Shown: positions 10,038-20,700 of the stretch, one piece after another
Numbering within the stretch: the first letter of the stretch is position 1
Layout: the number at the start of each line of letters is the position of its first letter
Origin: Darksidea phi
Taxonomy: Eukaryota > Ascomycota > Dothideomycetes > Pleosporales > Lentitheciaceae
Length of the DNA: 22,893 nt
Direction of reading: 5' to 3'
Assembly (NCBI GenBank): GCA_030770425.1
Contig: JASJFT010000383.1
Location: forward strand, 1 to 22,893
Position numbers and translations under genes: made by a program
The notes under the pieces: model-generated
Database searches by the model: none
What the model was told of the DNA's origin: nothing
Seen by the model: the letters and a program-made list of their open reading frames with translations, nothing else

Positions 10038-10368
10038 GCCACCTATGTTGAAGATGCTAACAGGTATTCCAAGCATTGACACGCGTCTTGCCATGGTGAG
10101 AAAAGCTTTTGGGTTACTATGAATCTACAGCCAGACTGCGACGATTCGATATACGAGGCAGTCTGCAGCAAATGGGCAGGGCTCTTCACGTCTACATCTC
10201 TAGCGTTTCCTTGACGGCACTTGGTCGATTGGGAGGGGGCAACGGCGTCTGGCCACCGTATTCTAGGCTGTATTAGCAGGGTCGCAGCTTTGTTCTTCTG
10301 TGACGGAGTAATGCTACCAAATCAATCTGTCACTGTGCACGTTGTCCCGGATGTCATTGCTTGGCATG

Positions 10369-10376
10369 TCACGTGA
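10369..10376. promoter_or_regulatory. TCACGTGA E-box-type palindrome
   Basis: A perfect 8-base palindrome containing CACGTG, the core bound by fungal bHLH factors such as Cbf1. It lies about 330 bp downstream of the VPS74 stop and 620 bp upstream of SNF5. An 8-mer like this can occur by chance. Confidence 0.35.
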
Positions 10377-10830
10377 GAGGGATTGACAAACGCAGTGGTC
10401 GCTATTAGCGGTTGTCAAACGAGGCAAATTGGGCGGACAGCAACAAACATAGTGCCCAAAGCCTGCAATAGTAACCCCTCGTGTGTGTGGGTATGTGTGT
10501 GTGCGGTGCGGCTGGCTGGTCGGGGCCCTCAGTGCTTTAGGCGGGCGAAACTGGCGGCGACCTCCAACGTCCGACCAGGCCCCAGCACTCACGCTCCACT
10601 GACGGCATTCCGAGCTTATTTCCTGCCGCCGCGCCGCGAAACCCTCCCGGGACAGCGAGTCGAATTCCGAGGCAAATATTGCGCCTGCTGGACACTGTGC
10701 CTGTCCGTCATCTGATCCCCGATCGGCAAAGTCGTGCCCTCAGCCAAACAGCGGGCCCAGCTGCCCGACGACGCGCAATTTGCATGCTCCCATCGGTATG
10801 TGCTGTTCGCTTCAGTCTGTCCTCGCGCGC

Positions 10831-10872
10831 CCACTGTCCACTGTCCACTGCCCGCTGCCCGCTGCCCGCTGC
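10831..10872 (+). repeat. Six-copy tandem heptamer repeat
   Basis: Six consecutive 7-base units: CCACTGT twice, CCACTGC once, CCGCTGC three times. Variants are ordered along the array, as expected from slippage or local duplication. It lies 122 bp before the SNF5 start codon, probably in the 5' leader or core promoter. Confidence 0.85.
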
Positions 10873-10993
10873 TCTTTGCCCTTTGACATGGCCACGGGGA
10901 ACGGCGTTGTTGTTGGCCGTCCGCCATGGCGAACGCTAACCGTCAACCAGCAACCACAACCACGAGCCTGCGCGCCGTATCACCAGCCTCGAC

Positions 10994-13457
10994 ATGCCTT
11001 CCACCGCGACTGATGCTCAGCACGGCGCGCCTCCTATGCAGAACGCCGCCAACGCCATCCAACACCCCGATGCCCCTGCCGCCGTCAACGGTCCCCATCC
11101 CCATCCCGCGTCTGGGGAGAACGGCGTGATCCGCGAGGGGAAACTGAAGGCAAAGGCAGTGCTCGCCGCCTCGGGCCTCGACACAGACGCGACGACAGAG
11201 ACGCCCAAGGCGCGCGCTGACATGGGCTCGCCGGCCCCAGAAGAGGTCAATGGCGCGTCACCCAGTCGCAAACGCTCGCGCTCTGGGTCGCGCAAACCCT
11301 CGCACACGCCCACGCGCGACAACGACGAGAAGGCCAAGGACAGGCAGTTGGCGCTGCTCAACCGCTACCGCCAGCGCGATTGTTACGGCTCTGTCTTCCC
11401 GCTAGACCGCGACGTATTAGCGACGAAGGTGATAAAAAATATCGCCGACGAGAAGCAACTATACAAAGATCTGCGACAACAATATCCTGCTGCAAGCTTC
11501 TTCGGCTTTGGGTACGCGGGCTATGGCAACGGCTTTACCGAGACGCCTCACGGATTTGCCTTGCAGTATCCTATCCATACCAGGCGGCCGGGGAATCGCA
11601 GAGCTGCCAGGCTGCGACTCAGGAAAGACCAGATCGCGTCGCAATCAGAGCAGATCGAAGAGCTCGTCCCAATACGGCTGGACATCGAATTGGACAAGAT
11701 CAAGCTGCGGGATACTTTCACATGGAATCTGCACGACCAATGGACCACTACCGAGCTCTTCACCGAACACCTCATTGAGGATTTTCAGCTCCCCCTGGAA
11801 CTCCGAGAAACCGTGAAACTGCATGTCCACCGCGAGATCCAGGAGCAGCTCCAGGATTTCTATCCGCATGCCTTTTTTGATGATGAGGCCCTTGACCCGC
11901 ACCTGCCGTATGCTGCATACAAGAACGATGAGATGCGAATCCTCATCAAGCTCAACATTACCATCGGCCAGCACACGCTCGTCGACCAGTTTGAATGGGA
12001 GATAAACAATCCGCTGAACTGCCCCGAGGAGTTTGCGAGACAAATGGCAGCCGACCTTTCTCTGTCTGGGGAGTTCACTACGGCCATCGCGCACTCGATT
12101 CGAGAGCAAAGCCAGATGTTCACAAAGAGTTTGTACATTACGGGTCATCCTTTTGACGGACGACCAGTAGAAGACGCAGACATCCGGGATAACTTTCTCC
12201 CTTCTCCAATGCCATCCGTATTCCGCCCTATGCAATCCGCCAAGGACTTCACGCCATATCTGTATGAGCTGAGCGAAGCTGAGCTAGAGAGGGCCGAGCT
12301 ATCTATCCTGCGCGAGCAACGACGACAGAAACGGTCTGTAAATCGCCGGGGAGGCCCGGCATTACCAGATCTCAAGGACCGGCCGCGAACTGTTCGCACT
12401 TTGCTAGTCTCGTCTGTGCTGCCAGGCGCAGCGGAGACAATCGAGGACAGCCACTTGTACAAGACAGTACGCAAGGCCAGAGAAGGCCGTCGTCGTGGTG
12501 TTGATGGGGACTCGAGCGACACTGATAGCGACGAATCTATGATGATGGAATCCCCAGCGCCTTCCCAGCTCACCGGTGGTACCGCTCGAACAAGAGGAAT
12601 GCGCGGAGCAGCTACGGCAGCCCAGGCTGCGATGCGGTCGGCCATCGGACGTTCAGCAACACCTGAAATATCTGTTTTACAAAGTCACCATGATTCTAGA
12701 ACATCTAGGTCGCTGCGATATGAGGCGCGAGAGGAAAGCGTGGCAACGGAACCCTCCAGTCTCCTCGTCAAACTCCGTATATCGCCCGCCAAATTCAAAG
12801 AATGGGTGAAGAACCCGAAGGCTTTCTTTAAGCCTGCTTCAACGCCGCAGATGGCACCCACTCCGCCTCCCGCCCGCAGCACACCCGGCATAAACTCAAT
12901 GCCCCCGCCTCCTTCCCCAGCAGTACCACCCCGCTCTACTCCTTTACCTGCAGCATCTTCAGTTGAAGCTTCTCCGAAACTGCCCTCTACTCCTACTCCG
13001 GCTTCTCAAAACCAACAGAAGTGGCCCTACTATCCCGATGGCCGGGCAGATGCGCCCTGGCCAATGCCTCCAGTAGCACAACATGTGAGTGTAGAAGCGC
13101 CTCCCTCAAATCGCGTTGATTACTCATCCTTGTCAGGCTCCTCCACCGCCATGGCTCAAAGATGCTCTCGATGAATTACGGGCGAACAATCCTGGTGAAC
13201 AATTCGAAGCAACCATGCGCTATAGCGTCATCGATCAAAATACTCAGCAAAGCGTAAAGTTAGACTCACTATCCGCATCCGCCACTCTTCCTGCCGGTTA
13301 CAAGGCGCAATATCTTCCTCGCATTCGCTGCGTCGATTGTCCAGGCAAGCTGTACAACGCAGGCCCCAATCACACTGTCGACAACTTCCAGATGCATCTC
13401 AACAACCGCTTGCACAAGATGAATGTCGAGAAGCGGACCGGGAAAACGAGCTCGTAA
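10994..13457 (+). CDS. SNF5: SWI/SNF chromatin-remodelling subunit Snf5 (SNF5/INI1 family), 803 aa
   Basis: Two exons, 10994-13084 and 13137-13457, joined across a 52 bp GTGAGT...TGTCAG intron that links PVAQH to APPPPWLKDALDEL. The first in-frame ATG is used. Residues 1-115 are disordered, with a basic Ser/Arg patch (SRKRSRSGSRK). A conserved FFGFGYAGYGNG block lies near residue 170. The SNF5 domain starts at about 224 with LVPIRLDIELDKIKLRDTFT and continues through HLPYAAYKNDEMRILIKLNI, TLVDQFEWEINNP and FTTAIAHSIREQSQMFTKSL. Fungal SNF5 blocks follow (KRSVNRRGGPALPDLKDR; RTLLVSSVLPG). A Pro/Ser-rich linker covers about 615-700, then a conserved C terminus with YLPRIRCVDCPGKLY. The protein is a core nuclear subunit that helps SWI/SNF engage nucleosomes. 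The paralogue Sfh1 (RSC complex) is the main alternative; length and the long C terminus favour Snf5. Confidence 0.92.
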
Positions 13458-14032
13458 AACAGGTATTGTGTACCACAGTTTCATTAGCAATATCATGTAA
13501 AGACTAGTGGGAGCGTGGCCATTCAGATACCTTGGAGAGGGCATATCGAGCTTTTTCGTACAAACGGATTAATCTTTTGCGCTTATATCATCTTCTGGAT
13601 AGCACGGGATGGTGTGGAACGTGGTGCTGGTAAGGCGTTCTCATTAGCCGGCTATGCATTTTGGAAAGTAAGTGGGTGTACCCCAGCATTTCTGGATTTC
13701 CCGGTGTTTTATTATTGGAGAAGAAGGCCCAATGGACAGGGCGAGCCGTGGCGGTTTAGTAACTACCGCCGATCATTAGAATTGACGGATGTTTATATCC
13801 CGAAGACGTCTTTCGACAGCTTTTTGTCGTTGCCTACACCAAGTCCCTCAGCCCCGGGTTCCCGTCCTCTTAGTTCGCAAGCATACCTTTCCTCATGTCC
13901 AAAGTCAAAACTCGCTTCCCTAACACCTCTCTTTAAATTCAAGCATCGAGCAATCCATACCTAGACGTGGATTAGTTTTCGTCACGTGGTCGGTCCTCCG
14001 CCCTAGCATCGATCCTTGGACAACGGGCAGTC
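13458..14032. other. Intergenic between SNF5 and the secreted EEP-family gene
   Basis: These 575 bp should contain the SNF5 3' UTR and the next promoter. A 149-codon open frame at 13515-13964 lacks any recognisable motif and starts 57 bp after the SNF5 stop, so I treat it as UTR sequence. CACGTG occurs at 13983-13988, 45 bp before the next start codon. Confidence 0.55.
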
Positions 14033-15051
14033 ATGATGCTTCCATCAGCTCTACAACACATCATTCTTCTCTTCGCGCTTCTCGTCATGGGTACCACGGT
14101 AGAACTACCGATTCGATTGATCACGCATAACATTCGGTACGCCACCACTTCACCTTTCAAAGGCGAAAAACCATGGGCAGATCGAAAACCGCTGCTGCTC
14201 AACGAGTTGAAGCACAATACCCTGTATAGCCCGGAGACGTTCATTTGTTTGCAGGAAGTGCTGCATAATCAACTCGTTGATGTCATGGGAGGGTTGGGCG
14301 ATGAGTGTGAGTTAATATTACCATTTCAGTCGGAAATGTACGCTAATTGTCTTCTATCGCAGGGGACTACATCGGCGTGGGACGTGACGATGGCAAAGAA
14401 AAAGGCGAGTATAGTCCTATTCTCTATAGGAAGGCCGTGTGGAAGGTAGTGAACTGGAAAACGGTTTGGTTGAGCGAGACGCCTGACAAGCCGGGCAAGG
14501 TGAGTTTGATGTTTTCGGAACATGGACGGTACGAAAGTGTGAACACCAGTGCTAACATTGGTGTTTAGGGCTGGGACGCTGCCTCTGTGCGTATTGTCAC
14601 CGTAGGAACATTCGTGCATCAAGCAAGTAACAAAACGGTTGTCGGCATGTGTACGCACTTCGACGACCAAGGCACAAAAGCCCGTACCGAATCGGCAAAG
14701 CTCATCCTGAAGATCATTGATGAAGCCGCGGTATCTACCACAGCTTTAAGGTTACCAGTTTTCTTAGGCGGTGACTTCAATTCCAATCCCACCCAGTCGG
14801 CGTATCAGATTTTGAATGGCAAGGATTCCAGTATTCAGGATGCGAAGCAGCTGGCTAAATGGCGATATGGGAATACTTATACTTTTACAGGATTTGGTAC
14901 CGAGGCAGCACAGTTGATAGACTTCGTGTTCGTGGGGAAAGATGGGGCGTGGGATGTCAAAGGGTATGCGGTGTTGGAGAACAAGTTCGAGGATGGGGTT
15001 TACAGTAGTGATCATAGGGCTGTGGTGGGGGATGTAGTTTTGAAGGTTTGA
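14033..15051 (+). CDS. Secreted endonuclease/exonuclease/phosphatase (EEP) family protein, 297 aa
   Basis: Three exons: 14033-14306, 14363-14499 and 14569-15051; introns of 56 and 69 bp with branch-like GCTAATT and GCTAACA. The N terminus (residues 1-24) has a hydrophobic core, HIILLFALLVMG, and looks like a signal peptide. Fold and active-site motifs of the DNase I-like superfamily are in order: ITHNIRY (Asn33), FICLQEV (Glu75), WDYIGVGRDDGKEKGEYSP across the first junction, MCTHFDDQG (His167), FLGGDFNSNP (Asp206, Asn208) and SSDHRAVVGDV (Asp285, His286). All expected catalytic residues appear present, so it is probably an active metal-dependent phosphoesterase. The substrate cannot be told from sequence: nucleic acid, phospholipid or inositol phosphate are all possible. 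Secretion is inferred from the leader. The second ATG at 14036 is an alternative start. Unrelated in function to its neighbours. Confidence 0.92.
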
Positions 15052-15292
15052 GGAATGGACCACCTTGTAACTCTCACCGAGCTGTACAGCACTTTTCTTC
15101 GTAGTCAGCGTCTCATGCCATATACGGTAATTGGCCGCGTTGCCGGGGTCCATTTCGTTCACTGCTGGCGGAAGCTAAGCGAGAGGGAACCCCGCTGAGG
15201 GGCACTACGAATCCAAAACACCAGCAGCCCAAGTGAGATCTGTCACACCAGCACCACCGCACAAGACAACTGAAATTGCTAACGTCGAAAAA

Positions 15293-16830
15293 ATGGCCGA
15301 GGACTCCAGCACCGTCGGTATGTCCCCACGTTGCTGCCCAGCAGAAGACTACACACTGGAATAGGAGCCATGCTAACCCTGTGTACAGATTACACGCTCG
15401 CGAACCCTGACACCTTGACCAAGTACAAGACGGCCGCGACTATCGCTGAGAAGGCACTCAAAGAGGTCTCAGGTGCGTTGCCGAACACCCGATATACTAC
15501 ACTCTTCAAGACTCCGCCGCGGGACATGGACTGACGCTCCCAGGATGGATTGCGGAGGGCGCCAACATCGTCGAGCTGTGCGAGCGTGGCGATAAGCTGT
15601 TGGAAGAGGAGACTTCTAAAGTCTACAAGGGCAAGAAGATCCCCAAGGGCATCGGCCACTGCACCACCATCTCCCCCAGCTCGTACATCACCCCATACAC
15701 GCCTCTCAAGTCCGACCCTGAGGAAGCCGGTACCACACTGAAGGCGGGAGAGGTGGTCAAGATCCAGCTAGGTGCTCAGATTGATGGCTTTTGCGCCATC
15801 GTCTGCGATTCGGTCCTGGTAGGAAACTCGGGCGACGTCTCTGGACGAGAGGCAGACCTACTGCTCGCCACTTATTACGCAAACGAGTTGCTCTTGAGGC
15901 TGATGGTACCGCCGGGCCTTGTTGCACATGGCACAGAGGATGAGCAGAAGAAGGCCGCTAGCCGAAAGCCGTACACTCAGACCCAGATCACTCAGATGCT
16001 AGAGAAGGTCGTTTCATCGTACGAGTGCAGTCTCGTCGAGAGCACCACGATCTGGTTATTTGACCACAACGAGATAGAGGCCAAGAAAAAGATTATCCTA
16101 GCACCTGGCGATGGCGTCAAAGGCGAGGGTCTGCCAGATGTTGGTGAGGCATGGGGTGTCGAAATGGGTGTTAGCTTGGGAAGCGGCAAGGTCAAGACCA
16201 TCGACAGCAAGCGAGCTACACTTCATCGCCGAACAGCTACTACTTACGGACTGAAGCGCCCGACTTCCCGGCAGATTCTGTCCGAAGTCGTCAAGAAATT
16301 CGGCACTTTCCCTTTTAGTCTGCGACAACTCGAAGATGAGAAGGCAGCTAAGGTCGGAGTAATCGAGTGCGTGCGAGGAGGCGTACTTCGCCAGTACGAG
16401 GTCGTAGGCGACAAGAACAACGATCCGGTTGCTAGGCTTTTCACAACGATCGGTAGGTCCCATCCCTTACCCCTTTTCAATCAGGGCACGGTAGTTGAGA
16501 TCCACAAAATCCTAGCGAAGCTTCTGGGAAACTAGAGCAGAGAATTCTCCTGCACGCTTGGTCAATTGATTATTCATAGCTGATTATTCTATAGCCATCA
16601 CAAAGAACGGTGTGCAGCGCCTCGCCAAACCTCCGCCACTAGATGTCACCAAGTACAAGACCGACAAGAAGATCACCGACGAGGAGATCCTCAAGATCCT
16701 TGAGCAGCCTATTGGTAAGACGGCGTCTAAGAACAAGAACAGGAAAAAGAAGAAGAAGCCCGCCAAGAAGGCTACTGCAGCTGCAGACGAAGAGGAGGAG
16801 GAAGAGGAGGAGAGCAGCGAGGAGGAGTAA
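15293..16830 (+). CDS. PA2G4: PA2G4/EBP1-like protein, M24 metallopeptidase-fold pseudo-enzyme (curved DNA-binding protein family), 417 aa
   Basis: Four exons: 15293-15317, 15389-15472, 15544-16452 and 16595-16830. Introns are 71, 71 and 142 bp; phases close. The N terminus reads DYTLANPDTLTKYKTAATIA, GWIAEGANIVELCERGD and FPTTISP-like IGHCTTISPSSYITPYTPL, matching the family that includes human EBP1 and fission yeast Cdb4. The methionine-aminopeptidase fold is recognisable, but the metal-binding DFG-type position reads IQLGAQIDGF (about residue 110) and other ligands appear lost, so peptidase activity is unlikely. Family members bind structured RNA, ribosomes or curved DNA and influence growth. 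The C terminus has a Lys-rich patch (about 387-400) followed by a Glu-rich acidic tail. The last exon starts AITKNGVQRLAKPPPLDVTK. The third intron is unusually long for this window, and its retention would remove the basic/acidic tail. Confidence 0.93.
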
Positions 16831-17763
16831 GCGCGCTGTCATTGTCGTATCTAGAGGTTCCGAGGAATGTCGCAGGCCAACGACGAGCTGCTATCGCACC
16901 TGATTTCCTTCTATCATTAAGGGAGGCAGCTCGTCAGTCGATCGTGAGGCCATCACCGTCTATTTCGTTCGGATTGGAAGCCAACATGACTAGATAGTAG
17001 CTACACCAACACAGCATTGAAAGAAGTACTCTAGCAGATTCATTGCAACTTCTTGTCGCGGTGAGCCCCATGAACTGGAGCGAGCACGAGCGGCGTGACC
17101 ACCAGGGGGAAAGATCACCTCAGACAATTGACCGCGTCCAACACATTGTTTGCTCCTTGTGGAGAGCTGTATGTTTTCTATTCGTGTTGTCCAAAGCCCA
17201 ACATCTAGTTATGTGTGATTGGGAGCTGTATGGTTGCCCCTGGATCTGGTCTTTGTAATTGTAAGTCGGCTCGCTACTATGGATCTCTAATCATCAATAA
17301 GTCCATTTTTTTCTCCGATGCGTGCCGAGAAAGTATGTTTGATTGTGGACAATTTGGTGGTGAAAGTGAAGTGAAGGAATTAATTGCCGTTCCTCCAGAT
17401 AGCAAACCCACCCTCTCCCCACCCCGCCCAGTCCATAACAAAACTGACCATAACCAACCTCCCACCGCATTTCTCCTGATCTAGAACGCTTTTCGAAGAA
17501 CTTTTGCCAATATATTGACTTTCTGGTGTCGTGCTGGTGAGATAATACCAGGGGTCCCGCGGGCCGAGTTGGAGCTCGCCAAAATCTCCCTCGAAGTCTA
17601 TCCGTCTTCCTTCAACGCCCGACCAACCACCCCCCGCGACTAGACGGGCACGTAGCTAATCGCGCTATCTGCACATATTCTGTTCAGATAGCACGCGTGG
17701 TAAGTATACATTGACGCCTTCGCAGAGACAGCGCGCTCACAAACTGCAGTGCCTCAGGTCGCC
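16831..17763. promoter_or_regulatory. Intergenic and 5' leader upstream of RCO1
   Basis: No supportable gene. The right part (about 17395-17470) is C-rich and pyrimidine-rich, typical of a fungal promoter or leader. A likely 5' UTR intron ends 14 bp before the RCO1 start codon. Another GTAAGT donor-like site lies at 17261 with no clear partner. Short open frames here show no motif. Confidence 0.5.
17700..17749 (+). other. Probable 5' UTR intron of RCO1
   Basis: G|GTAAGTATAC at 17700 is a near-perfect fungal donor. CTGCAG ends at 17749 and TTGACGCC lies between as a branch-like site. The length, 50 bp, matches other introns here. The start codon follows at 17764. Absence of coding on the left side makes this a leader intron by inference. 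Confidence 0.55.
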
Positions 17764-20700
17764 ATGCCAGCGCTCCGCAAGCGAAAGAGCCGGACGGGCA
17801 CTCCCTTGGCCACACCCACCGACACCCCTCCCCGTGGCTTAGATTCGCGAAGAGAGAAGACGCAGAGCTCCCTAGACGCGTGGGTTGAGCCTGCGCCGCA
17901 AAATCCCACCCCGTCGTTCGAAGAGCATGGCTTTGCCCGACACGGCGTGCTCGAGACTATGGCTGCGCTCGGCGTCCCTCCGTCTTCTAGAGTGAAACAG
18001 AAGGTCCGGGGCACTGGCGATTCAGCTGGGAAAGCAGCTCTCTTTGGAAGGAAAAGCAATGCCTTCGTTGGTGAAGAGGACGGCACCACACCCGAGATGA
18101 CCCCGGCACCTGAGCTCGACCGCGAGGACTCAGAACGCCCAGACGACGACGATGTGTTGCAACTGGCATATCCCGAGCTGGATGAAGATGAGGATGAAGA
18201 TTACATGCCTACAAAGAAGAAACAGAAGACGACACACGGTGTGAAGACTCCAGTCAGGGGCAAGGGCCTTGCGCACAACAAGCTGTCAACACATGGCAAG
18301 ACACCCGTGAGGAACGGCTTTAGCAAGGCTCCTACGGCCTTACCCAGTCCTGTCCCACAGCCTGCCGCCCTGCAAGGCCTGGACCAGGCGACGCAACAGC
18401 GCATTCAGATTGCAGTCAACGACGCCATTTCCCGATCGAACAAGAATGATAGGAGGAATGTCGGTATGGCTTTAAAAGAGATGCTGGAAAAGAGCCGGGA
18501 AGACTACAAGCTCGCGAAGTCACTAGATGGAGTCATTCACCAGAAGGAAACTGCAGAAGATTGGGGCCTCTTCCGCCGATTTATTAAATCTGCAAAGAAA
18601 GAAATCAAGCTGCAACTCAGAGTTCAGCAGGCAGAAGAGGCAGCGAAAGCCGCAAAGAAAGCGCAAAATACGACCACTTTCACCGAGCAGTTTGACGCCT
18701 CTTCACCCTCGGCTGAGAGTGAAATCGCACCGAACGATTCCGCCTCCGTCAAACTCGAACCTGATCCTGTCATAGCAGCAACCACGGAGTTGTCAAAAGC
18801 CGTTGGTCTCGCACCGAAAGACGCGATCCCGCCGCCAGAGTCTCCTGTTGATCCGGAGGCTGCTGCAGCTGCACCTCATCCGCTCACCACCGCACCGGCC
18901 TTTCCGGCGACCGAAACATCGACCCTACTCGCACCCAAGATGGGCTCCAAATCACCTCGCAAACCACAGGTTATGAATGGTCACCTCGCACCCACCCGAG
19001 ATGCGACTGCAGAAGCTTCTACTTCTGCAGATAAGACACCAGATTCCGGCCCCGGCAGCGACTCTGCTCTCTCTGATGTCGACGAGGACATCCTCTCTGC
19101 ACCTCAACCCCCACCCGCCAAGGTCAACGGGAACAGCGCTGCTGCCATTACAAAGAAAGCAAAGAATGCAGCCCTGGCACGCGCTGGCAAGAAGTCAAGA
19201 GCGAACTCAATGAAGCCGTTTGGCAAGCACAAGGAGAAGCCGCCGCCCACCCCGGAAGAGTTGGCCGAGCAAGCCGAGATCCAAAAGAGAAGACAAGAAT
19301 TGGACGACGAGCAGCAGAGCCTCAGAGAGCAAATGTTTAGACAGGCTCCCACCTCCGACATCCGCTTCGACGATGAGATGCTCGAGACAGAGTCTCTGAC
19401 CGAGTCCCAGATCGCGGTTGGACCACCAGTTGACGCTACCAGACCGCGTCGAGCTGGACGAGCTCCGCGAAACCACAGTACTATCCATCCAGGCGGTGCA
19501 AAGCGATCGCGAGAGGACGGTAGATTCTCGTCGCCGCGCCTCGACTCGGCTACCACAAGCCGTCCCTCAACGCCTGCAGCCTTCAGCCACGTGCCTAGTA
19601 AGCGAGTGAAGCTGAACAATGGGCAGGCTCATCAGTCAGCGAGGACGAAGAAATCGTGAGTATTCCCTTTCGTATTTCCGCAGATCCAATGTCACGCTGT
19701 GTTGGGGTGCTGGACGACGCCGGTACCCGTTTCAATGCAGGGGTTGCAGCGTCGACTGAGCAAGCTCAACGTGTTTTTACGTGTTTGCATTTTATTTCTT
19801 GTGGAATCTGCAACACGATCAAGCAAACTAACGTGTTCCTGTGTTTAGACCGGTTAAGAACCGTGACGGGCCTATCGCAGGCATCCCACACACTGGCGGT
19901 GGCGGTTCGAGACAGTCGGGGCCTGATGACAATGACCCAGTAAGTGCCACTCAAATTCCCGCTCCACCCAACCACATCATCCTTCCCTCCACCACACAGC
20001 CCATCATCAACAACAACCACTTTTTCCCTTCCACCATCACACATGATTCTCACAACCGCCTTTCCGTCTTTTAAATTCCCATACTCGCCTCCAAGTTCGA
20101 CCTTGTCACCACCTTTAACACCATGCCAGGGTTCGCCGCCTTCTGAGAGCGATGACCTTTGCTCAGCCTGCAAAGGCGCCGGCGAGTTTGTATGTTGCGA
20201 CAACTGCCCGCGCGTCTTCCACTTCCTCTGCTGCGATCCGCCTCGTCTGGATGCTCCACCCGGATCCTTCTTGTGCCATGAGTGCACGGCGAAGCTAAAA
20301 CCCGTAGAGGAGCCCGCCCTCGACTCGTACTCTTTGCTGGGGCCGCTCTTCAAGTCACTCGAGTCTATTAATACACGCGCGTTTGCTCTGCCGGTCGACA
20401 TTCGAGATCGCTTCGAAAATGTCGCTGCACGGCCCGATGGATCATATGCCGAGGAGGTCAAAAAATTCCCGCTGTAAGTGTGCGACGCGTTCTAACGTGC
20501 TATTGCGATTGACTAATTTTGCGCAGGGCCAAGAGCAGTGGCTATGGCTATCAGAAGCCGGATTACACAAAAGTCCTTGATGGTGATCACAAGCCTATCT
20601 TGTGCGTCTCGTGCGGTCTGACTTCTGGTGGCAAGCGCCAGATGCTCAAGTGTGACTTTTGCGCGGCCCACTGGCACCTGGATTGTTTAGACCCGCCCAT

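Larger units (their letters stand above)
10038..10993. promoter_or_regulatory. 956 bp intergenic region upstream of SNF5
   Basis: No convincing gene is present. The region contains a TCACGTGA palindrome (10369-10376), a GT-rich run around 10480-10505, and a six-copy heptamer repeat at 10831-10872. Upstream ATGs exist near the SNF5 start, for example at 10926, out of frame with SNF5. The right half should be promoter and 5' leader. Confidence 0.55.

Noticed and set aside
13515..13964. 149-codon plus-strand open frame after SNF5
   Set aside because: No motif or conserved-looking block, begins inside the expected SNF5 3' UTR; likely chance.
19104..19619. 171-codon minus-strand open frame
   Set aside because: Antisense shadow of the RCO1 first exon, with no family motif.
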